A stretch of DNA of 64,000 bases. It comes from Chamaea fasciata. Taxonomy: Eukaryota; Chordata; Aves; Passeriformes; Sylviidae. Position 1 is the first letter of the stretch, and each line of letters opens with the position of its first letter. Where the stretch lies: NCBI GenBank assembly GCA_029207755.1, contig JARCOQ010000072.1, forward strand, positions 310,001 through 374,000, given 5' to 3'. A model generated the notes under the pieces. The model worked only from the letters and a program-made list of their open reading frames with translations. It had not been told where the DNA came from and did no database searches. Of this stretch, positions 14,501 through 24,746 are shown one piece after another. Both the position numbers and the translations under genes were made by a program.

Positions 14501-17365
14501 AACTGTGTTTTTGCAGACAGAGCCATCAGCTGGAAGATCTGAAATACTTTTCAAGACAAAGTTCCTCCTCTCTCATTCCCCAAAAGCACTGTTATAGAGA
14601 ACCTACGTTATGGAAAACTCTCCACATACAAACCTCTGCACATTAACAGGGAAAGAAAACAAGATTAAGAGAACACTGCAAGAACTGTAAAGTAAGAGGA
14701 ATTCCCCTACAAATTGTTTTGGTTCTAATACTACTTCTAGTATGAACAGTTTTTCACTTCTATGATAATATCTTGCTTCATCCCCGAGTTCCCCAAAGCA
14801 TAATAACAACTTCAGAAAAATAAAACAAGCACTGGGTTTTGTTTTGGTGGTTTTTTTGTTTGTTTGTTTTAAAACACAGCAGAACACAGCAACATTTTCC
14901 CAACTAAGCAAGACAAAGTCACATTGTTCATTGCCACTCTGCCTTTTCTAATTTCCTGGTGTAAGCAAAAGAGATTGCTCTAGCCTGAAAACAGGAGTTA
15001 TCATCCAGCATCAAACTCAGCCTAAGGTATTAGCTCACATCTGTAATGATGATTCAAAGCTGCAGTGATCAATATCACATCACAAGTGTCTAATCCAGAG
15101 GGCATTAAAGGATCCTGTTACTGCCTATCTGAAGGATCACACCGGAGTTTCAGATGATATCAATGCAAAGGTAGAGAAAAGAGAAAATTCTCACCCCACA
15201 GAAGCAGCAAATTAAACTCTCTCTAGGAAGCTTCAAGCTTCTACTTTATGTGGAAACTATTTTACTTCAATTTGTCATTTCCGTGTTAAGACACAAGTTT
15301 GTCCCATGGAGGAGAATCCCTTCATAACCATCCACCACTACCTGAGGGGTTTTTTTTTCAGATGAGTGTCTAAATATTACACACACAAACAGCTGCAGGT
15401 AAACAGAACTTTGTCAACCCAGCTCAGCAGGGAATGGAAAAGGAAAAGCAGACACAGGGAAGTCAAAAGTCAACTAACAAAACTCAAAGCACATTAAAGA
15501 GAGCTGTATTTAAGCCAACACAGCTAAGAACTGCCAGCTGCACAAGATACAGGATTTTGTTCAGTGATACAAAATGCCAGTTTTTTTCTGCTGATTTACT
15601 AGATTTTGTGCAATTCTCTATTTTTAATAGAAAGATAAAGCTCATGAGTCACCCTGAAATCTGCAGCCAGGTTCCTTCACTCTCTCCTTTCCAAAGTGGC
15701 AAACATTTCAAATTAAGCTCTAATACAAAGAATACTGCGTGCACTAAAAGCTGTCTGTTCTTGTGTACTGTATCAAGGTATGAAAATAAAAAAGGGTTCT
15801 CTGGTAAAAATAAAAAAGGGTTAAAAATAAAAAAGGGTTCTCTGGTACACAAAAAATGAGAATAGGCTAATTTTTACTACAGTGACTTTGCCACAAATCA
15901 CTTTTTGCCCAATGCAAAGTTAAAACGCAAAGGGCAAAAAACAGTTCCCTGTAACTGGAGAAAGATCTACTTGACAAGTCAGTCACATTAGTGATCTTCT
16001 AGTCAAAAAAGGAACTTTTACCAAAACACAATATTCCCGTCCTGTTACACAGAGGGACTATTTGTAGATCTTCCACTGTAGTGCAGTCCGAAAACTTGTA
16101 ATTTCCATTTCTGGCTAAAATTATTTTTTTTATCTTGACGTATGTTTGACATTAGAGAAATATTGGATGAGTTTAAAGTACAAGTAGGGCTTGTCTGCCC
16201 TCCTTTTCCTAAATTTATTCAGCCTTTTCCTTTGAAAGCAAACACCATTCTACATCTACAAATTCTACAAATCCTGCATCATAAGTCCCACACCTACAAC
16301 TTCCCCACAATTCCTATGCAGCTCCATCCTCTACTGCCACAAGTACCTGGCAGCTCACTGAAGGAAACCATCACTTTTTTGGTTCCCCAGTTACTGTCAA
16401 TCTTTCACTCCCTGTTCCGATTTAGTGGCACTACCCTGCTAAACTCCTATTTGGTTTGTGCCAGTTCTGCCCACTCCTTTTTCCTACCAACTTGTCTTGT
16501 CAGGCTCTTGCTGCTTTCTCTCTCCCCAGTCTAGCATGCATGAGGACCCTTTATGCCCAAGATATAACGCAGAGAAGCTTCCTGTCACATTTCAGAACCT
16601 CCAGAAAACCCACTTGTCATTAGGTGTAGCAGACTTATTCCAAGAGCAAAATGAAATCAGAGTTCGTTATTTCTAAATATACTTGTGATAGCTTTGATGG
16701 TTTTTTCCACCTCATTCCTCTCCTTACAGTCTAAAACATGAAGGTCTTAACCTTCTTTGTTGAGTAGAGAGTCAAGTTCTTGGCTACAAGCACAGTCAAG
16801 AGGGCAAAATTTTCCACAGCCCATCACTGACAATCAGCAGAAACACACTGTGCATGTACAACATCAGAATTGTAGGCAATTTCAAACCTTATTCTGCATC
16901 CCGACATACGAGTGACACTATACACAGGGCATGAAATGTAAACATGGCAAGAACTTTGTACATAAAACGTAGAAGGCCTCTGCCAGGAGTGAAGAGTAAA
17001 ACTTTGTACAACACAAGCTTCAAATGTAATGATATTTACATGCTAAAACAAGGACAGCCACAAATGACATAACCTTGCTTTTCTATATTACAGAAACAAA
17101 GGTCACTATTCCAAGTGGAACGTGAGGGTGGTCTGGCTGAAAAATCTATCACCTCACTGACCTCCACGGTTGATTTAACTGATTTGGAAGGCTTGATGAG
17201 TGCCCCATACAACACCAAGTCTGAGGGCATCCATCCTAAAGCTGTTTGCTCGCAGAGAACAACCCCCTGAGCAGACGAAACCATCCATGTGTCAACAGTA
17301 CATGGTACCTGCACTCCCCAAATACAGCAGCCAACGAGGCCCAGGTGGATTTGGAAGAGAACGTG
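11538..17365. other. Non-coding part of duplication copy 1, left
   Basis: AT-rich sequence with no recognisable exon. The longest open frame (13868-14254, plus strand) is matched in copy 2, but most differences between the copies change the amino acid, so it does not behave as a constrained gene. A small A-rich tandem repeat lies at 15781-15847. Confidence 0.55.
15781..15847 (+). repeat. Short A-rich tandem repeat, specific to copy 1
   Basis: Three imperfect copies of AAAATAAAAAAGGGTT, two of them followed by CTCTGGT, lie in tandem. The matching place in copy 2 (about 54795-54842) has only one full unit and different flanking bases, so this is a length difference between the two copies. Confidence 0.75.
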
Positions 17366-17914
17366 AGTAGTCCAGCTTCCAGGACTGCAGGACACATGGA
17401 AGTGAGACCACCCCCAAACAAGCTCAAAACTAATTTCTAAGAGAAAAACGGGTAGTCTATCTTCCAGGATTGCAGACACATGAAAGGGAGAGCCCCTAAA
17501 CAAGCTCAAGATCCAGTTTTTGGAGAAAAAAGGGTACTCAAACCACCATGACTGCAGACATACATTAGTGAGACCACCCCAAACCAATTCCAGTTTAATC
17601 TGCAGGAGAATATCAGGTGGTCAAGCTTCCAGGAACGGAGACACATGAAAGTGAGATGCCAACAAACAAGCTCAGGGTCCAAATGTAGGAGAAAAAAGGG
17701 CAGTCAAGCTACCTAGACAGCAGATAGATCAAAGTGGGACCACCCCCCAACAAGCTCAAAGTTTAATTCTCCGAGAAAAAAGGGTAGCTGACATTCTAGA
17801 ACTGCAGACACATGAAAGTGAGACCACCATGAAACAACCTCAAGGTTCAAATGAGGCAGAAAAAAGATTAGTCAAGCTTCCAGGACTGCAGGCACATCAA
17901 AGTGAGACCACACC
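17366..17914 (+). repeat. 84-bp minisatellite, left array (copy 1)
   Basis: About six and a half diverged units of an 84-bp repeat. Each unit contains, in order, TTCCAGGACTGCAGACACAT, GGAAGTGAGACCACC, AAACAAGCTCAAGGTCC and GGAGAAAAAAGGGTAGTCAA. The 84-bp length was counted directly on the cleaner units near 18833. Because 84 is divisible by three, the array produces long spurious open frames on both strands. The array stops at the LTR-like insertion and resumes after it. Confidence 0.9.
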
Positions 17915-18705
17915 TGTTATGAGTGGGCCAGGAGACAAATCTCCCTTTAAATGCCTGTATTAGGACAGCTTTGGGCGGGGAACCCAAGGGGTCACACACA
18001 CCGCCACTGCTCCCTGGAGCGATGAGGACGAGGAGGTGAAACAGCTTTGCCAGGTGCCCGACAGAGCCAGGGCTTGCGTCCCCACGAGAGCCGCAGGAAA
18101 GCACAGGCTCGTTGACAAGCCGAGGGCAGTCACGCAGAGAGGGCACTATCTGACTTATGGCGACAAGACACGGAGCCCCAGCAAGCAGCCCCATGCTCTC
18201 CCTGCTCACTGGGGTAGTTTGGAGTCCTGTCTGGCTAATGGCTCACCGGCCCTAGGGGTTTTTAGGTGTCCACTCCACCTCCTGTGGGCACTGCAGTCCC
18301 AGGGAGTTCTCTGGTTTGCGTGTCGCCATCAGGGCTGTGAGGGGAGCAGCGGGAGCACGGCCCCACGGGAAGGAGACAGTTTCAAAATGGACACCGGTAC
18401 GAAATGGGGGGTGAGGGAGAGCGGAAAAGGTACACAAATGAACTTATTCACATGCAAACTGGGAACAATAACGGATACAAATGAATAAGTCTTTAAATAA
18501 GTCTTTAACCTAGCAAACGTGGAACAGTAACTTACGCCCCTACGGAACGGGGCATGAGCAACTACGAGCATTAACAAGGGTACAGGTGTGACGCGGCATT
18601 AACGATTCATACAAACATTTACAACACGGAACACAGTGATTACTTGAGTAGACACTTTATAAGAATCTTCTATTTCGAGATTTTATTCCCCATAAAACCC
18701 TAACA
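17915..18705. mobile_element. LTR-like insertion (solo LTR candidate) inside the minisatellite, copy 1
   Basis: A 791-bp block interrupts the 84-bp array part-way through a unit. It begins TGTTATGAG and ends CCCTAACA, giving perfect 5-bp inverted ends TGTTA/TAACA, the terminal pattern of retroviral LTRs. No internal gag or pol region is present, so a solo LTR is the simplest reading. A TATA-like TTTATAAG lies near 18657 and orientation is uncertain. I see no clear target-site duplication: the left flank ends CACACC and the right flank begins AGCTCA. The block is also in copy 2 at 56910-57700 with exactly the same length. The element family was not established. Confidence 0.6.
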
Positions 18706-19008
18706 AGCTCAAGGTCCATTTATAATAAAAAAAAAGGGAAGTCAAGCTTCCAGGACTGTAGACACATGGAAGTGAGACCCCCAAAAACAAACACAAAGTC
18801 CTTTTGTCGGATAAAAAAGGGTAGTCAACCTTCCAGGACTGCAGACACATGGAGGTGAGATCACCCCCAAACAGGCTGAAGGTCCATTTGTAGGAGAAAA
18901 ATGGGTAGACAAGCTTCCAGGACTGCAGGCACATGGAAGTGAGATCCCCAAAAACAAGCTCAAGGTCCATTTGTAGGAGAAAAACAGGTAGCAAAACTTC
19001 CAGGGCGT
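18706..19008 (+). repeat. 84-bp minisatellite, right array, forward block (copy 1)
   Basis: The minisatellite resumes in the same orientation as the left array with about three and a half units. The first unit begins mid-repeat at AGCTCAAGGTCC, exactly where the LTR-like block ends. Copy 2 has two more units here. Confidence 0.9.
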
Positions 19009-19341
19009 TCTCACTTTGATGTGTCTGCAGTCCAGGAGGTTTGACTATCCTTTTTTTTCTCCAAAAATTGGACCTTGAGCTTGTTTGGGGGGGGTCTCAC
19101 TTCCATGTGTCTGCAGCCCTGGAAGCTTGACTACCCTTTTTTTCTCCAAAAATTGGATCTTGAGCTTGTTTGGGGTGGTCTCACCTCCATGTGTCTGCAG
19201 TCCTGGAAGCTGGACTACCCTTTTTTCTCATACAAATGGACGTTGAGCTTTTTTTGGGGGGGTGTCACTTTTCTCTGTCTGCAGTCCTGGAAACTTGACT
19301 ACCATGTTTTCATTTGTAAATTGACCATAAGCTTGTTGACA
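19009..19341 (-). repeat. 84-bp minisatellite, inverted block (copy 1)
   Basis: About four units lie in reverse orientation. The plus strand now reads GACCTTGAGCTTGTTTGG, CACTTCCATGTGTCTGCAG and CCTGGAAGCTTGACTACC, the reverse complement of the flanking units. Forward units resume at 19342. The array is therefore forward-inverted-forward and could fold into a large hairpin or cruciform. Confidence 0.9.
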
Positions 19342-19608
19342 GCAGACACATGAAAATGCCACCCATCTAAGAGACTGAAGGTGCAATTTTTAGAGAAAAA
19401 AGGGTGGTCAAGCTTCCAGGACTGCAGACAAATGGAAGTTAGACTGCCAAAAAGAAGCTCAAGGTCCATTTGTAGGAGAAAAAAGGGTAGTCAAACCTTC
19501 AGGACTGCAGACACATGGAAGTGAGACCACCCCCAAACAAGCTCAAGGTGTATTCATAGGAGAAAAAAGGGTACTCAAGCTTCCAGGACTGCAGACACAT
19601 CCAAGTGG
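19342..19608 (+). repeat. 84-bp minisatellite, terminal forward block (copy 1)
   Basis: About three forward units follow the inverted block and end at CACATCCAAGTG. A pyrimidine run and a CR1 fragment come next. Copy 2 has one extra unit here. Confidence 0.88.
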
Positions 19609-19627
19609 GTTGCTGCATGGGCCAGTG

Positions 19628-19695
19628 GTTTTTTGTTTGTTTGTTTTTCTTTTTTTTTCCTCCTCTTTTTTTTTTTCCTTTTTTCTTTTTTTTTC
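19628..19695 (+). repeat. Poly-pyrimidine (T/C) tract
   Basis: About 68 bases made almost only of T with some C, and a TTTG repeat at the left. It separates the minisatellite from the CR1 fragment and is repeated in copy 2 at about 58877-58944. Confidence 0.85.
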
Positions 19696-19724
19696 CCAAA
19701 AACCTCCTGGAGTGCTACGGGAAG

Positions 19725-19840
19725 AGGGCAGAATTGCTGGACAGTGCCCAGTCAAAAAGGCACCTGGGGGTGCTTGTTACAGCAGCTGAACATGATCCAG
19801 CATTGTGCCCTCGTGGCTACGAAGGCCAACAGACTTTTGC
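19725..19840 (+). mobile_element. CR1 LINE fragment, internal (copy 1)
   Basis: The stretch matches the CR1 ORF2 region in order: GCACCTGGGGGTGCTTGTTA, CAGCTGAACATGATCCAGCA, TTGTGCCC, then GAAGGCCAACAG. Flanking CR1 sequence is not recognisable. It is a short inactive relic, also present in copy 2 at about 58974-59089. Confidence 0.7.
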
Positions 19841-22800
19841 AAATATTAAGAACATGCTAAATTTTATTCAGAAAACATTTCCTTCCAAGTCAATATAAAT
19901 TAAAATATAACAGTGTTAAGCAACTTTTGAAAACCTGTAACTAAAGCTCCCAAGGTTTTATTACTTTTTATTACTGAGCTTTTAACAGAGCTGTTCCAAC
20001 ATTCCATAAGTTTTTGCCCGAGATTTTATCTTGCCCTCATTCACACGGAATGAAATTCAGGAGGATCAGAAGTTGTTACACGAGTCACAGAAAGGCCACT
20101 ATTCCCAAAGTAGTGCAGAGTTTTTAGGTTGCTTCTCATGTACCCCCAGGAAATATGCAAGAGTCTGGTTTAATAGGCCAGAGCATTAACTAGAAGCGTG
20201 ACATGTAAGATTTGATCTCTTCCCCTTTCCCTCCTCCTACACTTGACAGTCTGGAACTGGGAGAGTGGCAGGGTTGCCCTCTTTAAAGTTTCACTGAAAT
20301 GAAGTCTACAAAACAAGCTCCCATTTTTATGAAATCACATTTCCCCACTCCAGATAAATCCTGTTTCACCAGAAAACCTCTAGTCAGCTCCTTTTGTACA
20401 TCCGTTCTATGGGATATCTGCTTTCTGGTCCAGAAGCACTCTGGACTGATGAGGTAAAACAGGTAAGAGAAGAGATCACAAAGACTTAGTAAAGGAAGAC
20501 CTTGCCAACCCATTTGAAGAGTTAGACATAACTAACAGCATCTCCCACGTGAGCATCAATTAAAAAGTGACAAAGGGACAACACCTGAAAAAAAGCCTCC
20601 AGCAGACTTTGCCTGTCAGCCCCATCAGCCTCACTAACATAATTTTCATAAGGAGGACAATTTGTGTTCAAGGTTGCTTCCTGAACTCACTTCTCCAAAC
20701 TGTCTGACCTGCAAAGGTGATGGCTTTGTTGTCACTGACTGCACCAACTGTCCTGATGGATCACTAAGCTCTCCAGCAGCTTCTCAGTATGTTTTAATAG
20801 GCACAGAAATGGGAAAGCAAATAAACTACAATAAAAAATTTAAAACAAACAAACAAAAAAACCACAAACAAACCATGGAGAGTCTTTGAACTTCAAAAAA
20901 AAGAAGGCAAATTGTTGTTAAAAAACCATAGCAAGCACCCAGGGCCAACCAAACTAATGCTTAGGAAAGCTTACAGAGTCTAAAACACAGTATTATTCTG
21001 GCTTCCTAATTGAGTGATACAGAGTCAAAGTTTCTATTTGACACATCCCACATAACTGCACTCAGTTGTAGCACTGCCATTCAACGGAAGCCAAGGATCC
21101 AGAAATGGAAAGAATTGCCCAATGTGGTATATTCAAGAATCTCTCCTTAATATTGAACCAGCTCCATGGCCTATGTTCTCATCACTTATGCCATGTGTTA
21201 TACAATGCACTTAGGCTTAGGAAGTATTATCAGGACAGCTCTAAAAGTAGTATTTCTGAAAAGAAAGGGAAGAAGATGAAGACAAAAAGAACGTCTCTTC
21301 CAGGTGTTCCCAAACAGGGCCCAACTCTTCCGACAGACACTTCAGTTGGCTGCCTTTACCTTGGTTTGGTTTTTAAGCAGAGATACTCATTCCAAGCTCT
21401 TCATTTCCCTCTAGCTACAAATAATTTTTTCATTAGTGAACGGGACATCATTTTTATGCAAATCAAAGGCCCAAAGGAGTTTAGTTTATCACCAATACTT
21501 CTATCTGTTCAACAGGTATAAAGAGAGCAATACATCCACCCTAAACCTATCGTCAAGGTGTCCTGCTGTGCTGCTGATCAATGATGCTCTCTCCAGTTCT
21601 GCCTCTCAAACAACACAGGGAAGAGTATTCCCAACCAGTTGAACTTCTTCAGGAGTAAAGTTGTCCTATTCCTTCCAATAATGAACTCTGGATCCCTGAT
21701 GAGTAACTCACATTTAACCGGCAGCATTCTGGGCTGCTCCTATTAACTGCAGCAGCCTGGACAGCTTGAACCTCAACAAAACGTGCAGTAAACGACTGAG
21801 CTAATTTAACCTCATTAATCCTCAAACCAATAGAATAATTTGATGTCCACACTGCAGCCTGTGCACCGCCTCCAACAGAAACATGGCCCTGCAGGAAATC
21901 CACACCAACAATGTGCTGCAGCCCTGCTGCCAGAGCTACCGGGGCTGGGAGAATCACTGCACAGTCTCCGAGCCCCCTCGCCAGCTGCACGGCATGGGTC
22001 GCACACTTTGTTTGTTCTTGTTAACAGTCAAGGGCTTGTTTCCAACCTGGATGTATCCTGACATCTCCCCAGTGCTGCAGTTTTATGGAGGAGGCTCCAT
22101 TTTATCTGTAAACTGTTTACCTCCACTTTCGACGTGAACACAAAAAGCATTGCTAGGAGAGGCAAACACAGAAAACCAGGCAGCACTGGCACTTCTCAGG
22201 CAGGTACTTAGCTGAATTTAAGCTCCCTATTAATCATTAATTACAGCAGCATTTCAAAACTTTAGTTTTTGAAATAATTTCAGCACCGCTTAATCACAAA
22301 GGGTGTAAGGTCTCCCTCAATATTTATGAGCATCTACTTTCAGGGAGGCATTTTAAGGAATGTTCTTTATATATACTAATTGTTATTTAAATCACTGCTG
22401 AAAGCCAGGTGCTTCATTTTGTTCAATACAACACATTTAAAACAATAACATGAGATTTTGATAACAAAATCACCTAGCCCACAAAACACTCTTCTACGTT
22501 GACTAGGGTGGCAAAACAAGGGTAGTTTCTAAACACAGAAAAATAAATTTTAAAAAAGGATTTTTTCTAAGCATGTAAATGCAGGTCTTGGTACCACATA
22601 CAAGAACTTCACTTGCAAAGGAACTTGGTCTTGCTAGAGTTTTAAGTACGGTGGTTTTTTAGCAGACCTGGCCTCGCTCATGCTTTGTGCCACTTGTAAA
22701 ATGGAACAAGGCATTTTAGGAAAGAAGTAACTCCCTTCAACCCCTAAATGCTGTGACTGAAGCCTGTTAAGTTTCAGTGGCATTTCAGATATACCAGGGC

Positions 22801-24746
22801 ATCCTCAGCTTTACCTTGTTCACAGGACAAGGTCCAGAAACCCACTGGCAGTTAGAGGAGCCACATAATCAGTCTTCAGGATTTCTACCAACCAAATTAT
22901 CCCTGGTAAACAGATATGACCTAGCATGAGAATTCACTTTTCCTTCAGCATATTAAAAGTTATTTATTTGAAGGATAAATATATCTTTCTTTCACAACTA
23001 CATTGCAACACGGACACAAGTCCAGCAACGAAACAGCATAACAAAAATACATCCCCCTAATATAGCATAGCCACTGTTTTTTCTTCATCAGCCATACAAG
23101 ATTGATGGAAACAGGAGAGATTTCTCTTTCCTTCTAACACAGCAGGTTAAGCGTCTTGAGAGAAGTCAGATGTCACTATTATCTGCAAGCACACAAGAAA
23201 ACAAACTCATGCCAAAAAAAGGGATAATAAAATTGAAGTCTAAATGGAAGTTGAGAGAAAAAAATGTCCTGCTCCAACAGGTTAATCTCTAGCTAATTCT
23301 TCTTGTGACAAGTAGCTTGAAATAATCATTTCACTCAAATTCTCCTACAACAAGTTTTCCTTGGAAATGAAACAATTTCCAGAACAAGCATAACGATCTT
23401 TGACCACACAAAACAGCATTACATTTTGAACTACTCTAGCAAAAAGTCAACTTTTTAAAAAAGATTTACTAAGAAGACAATTGGAAAAGTAACTTTACTC
23501 AGAAGTGATAGAATCAGCTGTAAATACTGGATGGGAAATTCCTGAAGAGACAAGTTTTCCCTTGGAGAGAAATGAAATAATACAGCAATTTACATGTCCC
23601 AACAACAATACTGCCTTTCTTTCCAGTTCATCCAGAAAACTCGGAGTATAAACCAATGGCACAGATTTGGCTCTTACACACACCCAACTCCCAGGACATT
23701 TTGTCACGCTCATCGTGCTGCATTCACTGGCTCTCCCAAATATTAATTGCCTTCTATCTTCGATATCGACTCGTGACTTGGGGGATTTTGCTTCAGGTTT
23801 TAATGCTTGGGATTTTTTTACACAGGACTATACACCTCAATAATTGTATCCAGGAAAGACTGGGTTTGATGCCATTTTTACAGTAGAACCCAAATTTTCA
23901 GTACTTTCTACCTACTTGTCCATTAACTGCTGATATAACAGAAGGACAATAAAAGCCATAAACCTCTTACTTTAGTAGCCTTCTGGAGGAGTAATTCAAT
24001 AACTTCTTGCAAAATAAACAGCAGCGTATAAAAATTAAAAAAAAAAAAGTCTTCACCACAGTAATCATTACAGCAGGGCAACAACTATGCATTTGTTTAG
24101 TCCATCTAGACGTGGCAAAGGATTAAAACATGTAGACAGTAGCACAAGTCACCAGCACTTATTATCTAAGCCATAAACCTAAGCATACTTCTGTGGGAAA
24201 ATTAATTACAGACATGGGGGAAATCAGATCAGTCACTATCAGGCAAAGTGAGCAGAAAATACAGCTATGTTGTCCACTCCTGATTGAGTCGCAGGATCAA
24301 ACAGCACCAAGTGCAAGTGAACTGAGGGGGAATTATTATTATGCCTTTTCATCACTGGAATCGTGCTGCCCCAGACAACCCCGACTCCTGTGTCTGGGCT
24401 AATTACAGCCTGTTAAACGTCACGAGGAGACTGCAGCACAGCAACACCTCAGAGGGGGGAGAAAGACAGTTTAAGGAGGGAACAAGCCAACGAGAAAATC
24501 CTGTCCTACAGCTGAAGGAGAAGGAAACAGCCAAGCTAACAGGACACCTGCAAAACAAACAAGGGTCCACACCAGGCTGTGTGCACACACCCGCATGCAC
24601 AGCCACACCAGCACTGCCTACTGGAAACACCTTCCCCTGTGACAAAATATCAATGCCAAAGGTCAAAGACTTTGAGAAAAAAAAATATAAATTCAGTGAT
24701 AAGGCAACTTTTCTAAATCCATTTCACAAATACTTGTTATTTCAAG
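19841..24746. other. Non-coding part of duplication copy 1, right
   Basis: AT-rich sequence with a slightly GC-richer patch near 21860-22000. Two open frames stay open in both copies (21105-21521 plus strand and 21649-21990 minus strand), but I recognise neither product and see no splice or promoter support. Nothing else here can be named. Confidence 0.5.

Larger units (their letters stand above)
11538..24746. repeat. Segmental duplication, copy 1
   Basis: This segment aligns base for base, with few gaps, to 50557-64000. Homology starts sharply at AGAAGCTCAGAAAA (11538 and 50557); the bases to the left are unrelated. It still runs at the window end (24746 pairs with 64000). The offset grows from 39019 to 39254, mainly because copy 2 has about three extra 84-bp minisatellite units. 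By hand count, 21105-21521 differs at 4 of 417 positions and 13868-14254 at 10 of 387. The LTR, the minisatellite with its inverted block and the CR1 fragment are shared, so all predate the duplication. No gene was recognised inside. Confidence 0.95.

Noticed and set aside
16142..16534. 130-codon plus-strand frame conserved in copy 2
   Set aside because: Low-complexity Leu/Pro/Ser-rich translation of pyrimidine-rich DNA, no domain, and the conservation is explained by the recent duplication.
18683..19353. Repetitive frames with a recurring SMCLQSWKL-type peptide
   Set aside because: The 84-bp unit length keeps frames open on both strands. There is no start context, splice site or domain, and the inverted block flips the supposed protein.
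21649..21990. 113-codon minus-strand frame in a GC-richer patch
   Set aside because: It is open in both copies, but most differences alter residues, and no family is recognisable. It is left as unexplained sequence.
23495..23713. 72-codon minus-strand frame that looks exon-like
   Set aside because: No clear splice sites or recognisable family; length is within chance for this composition.
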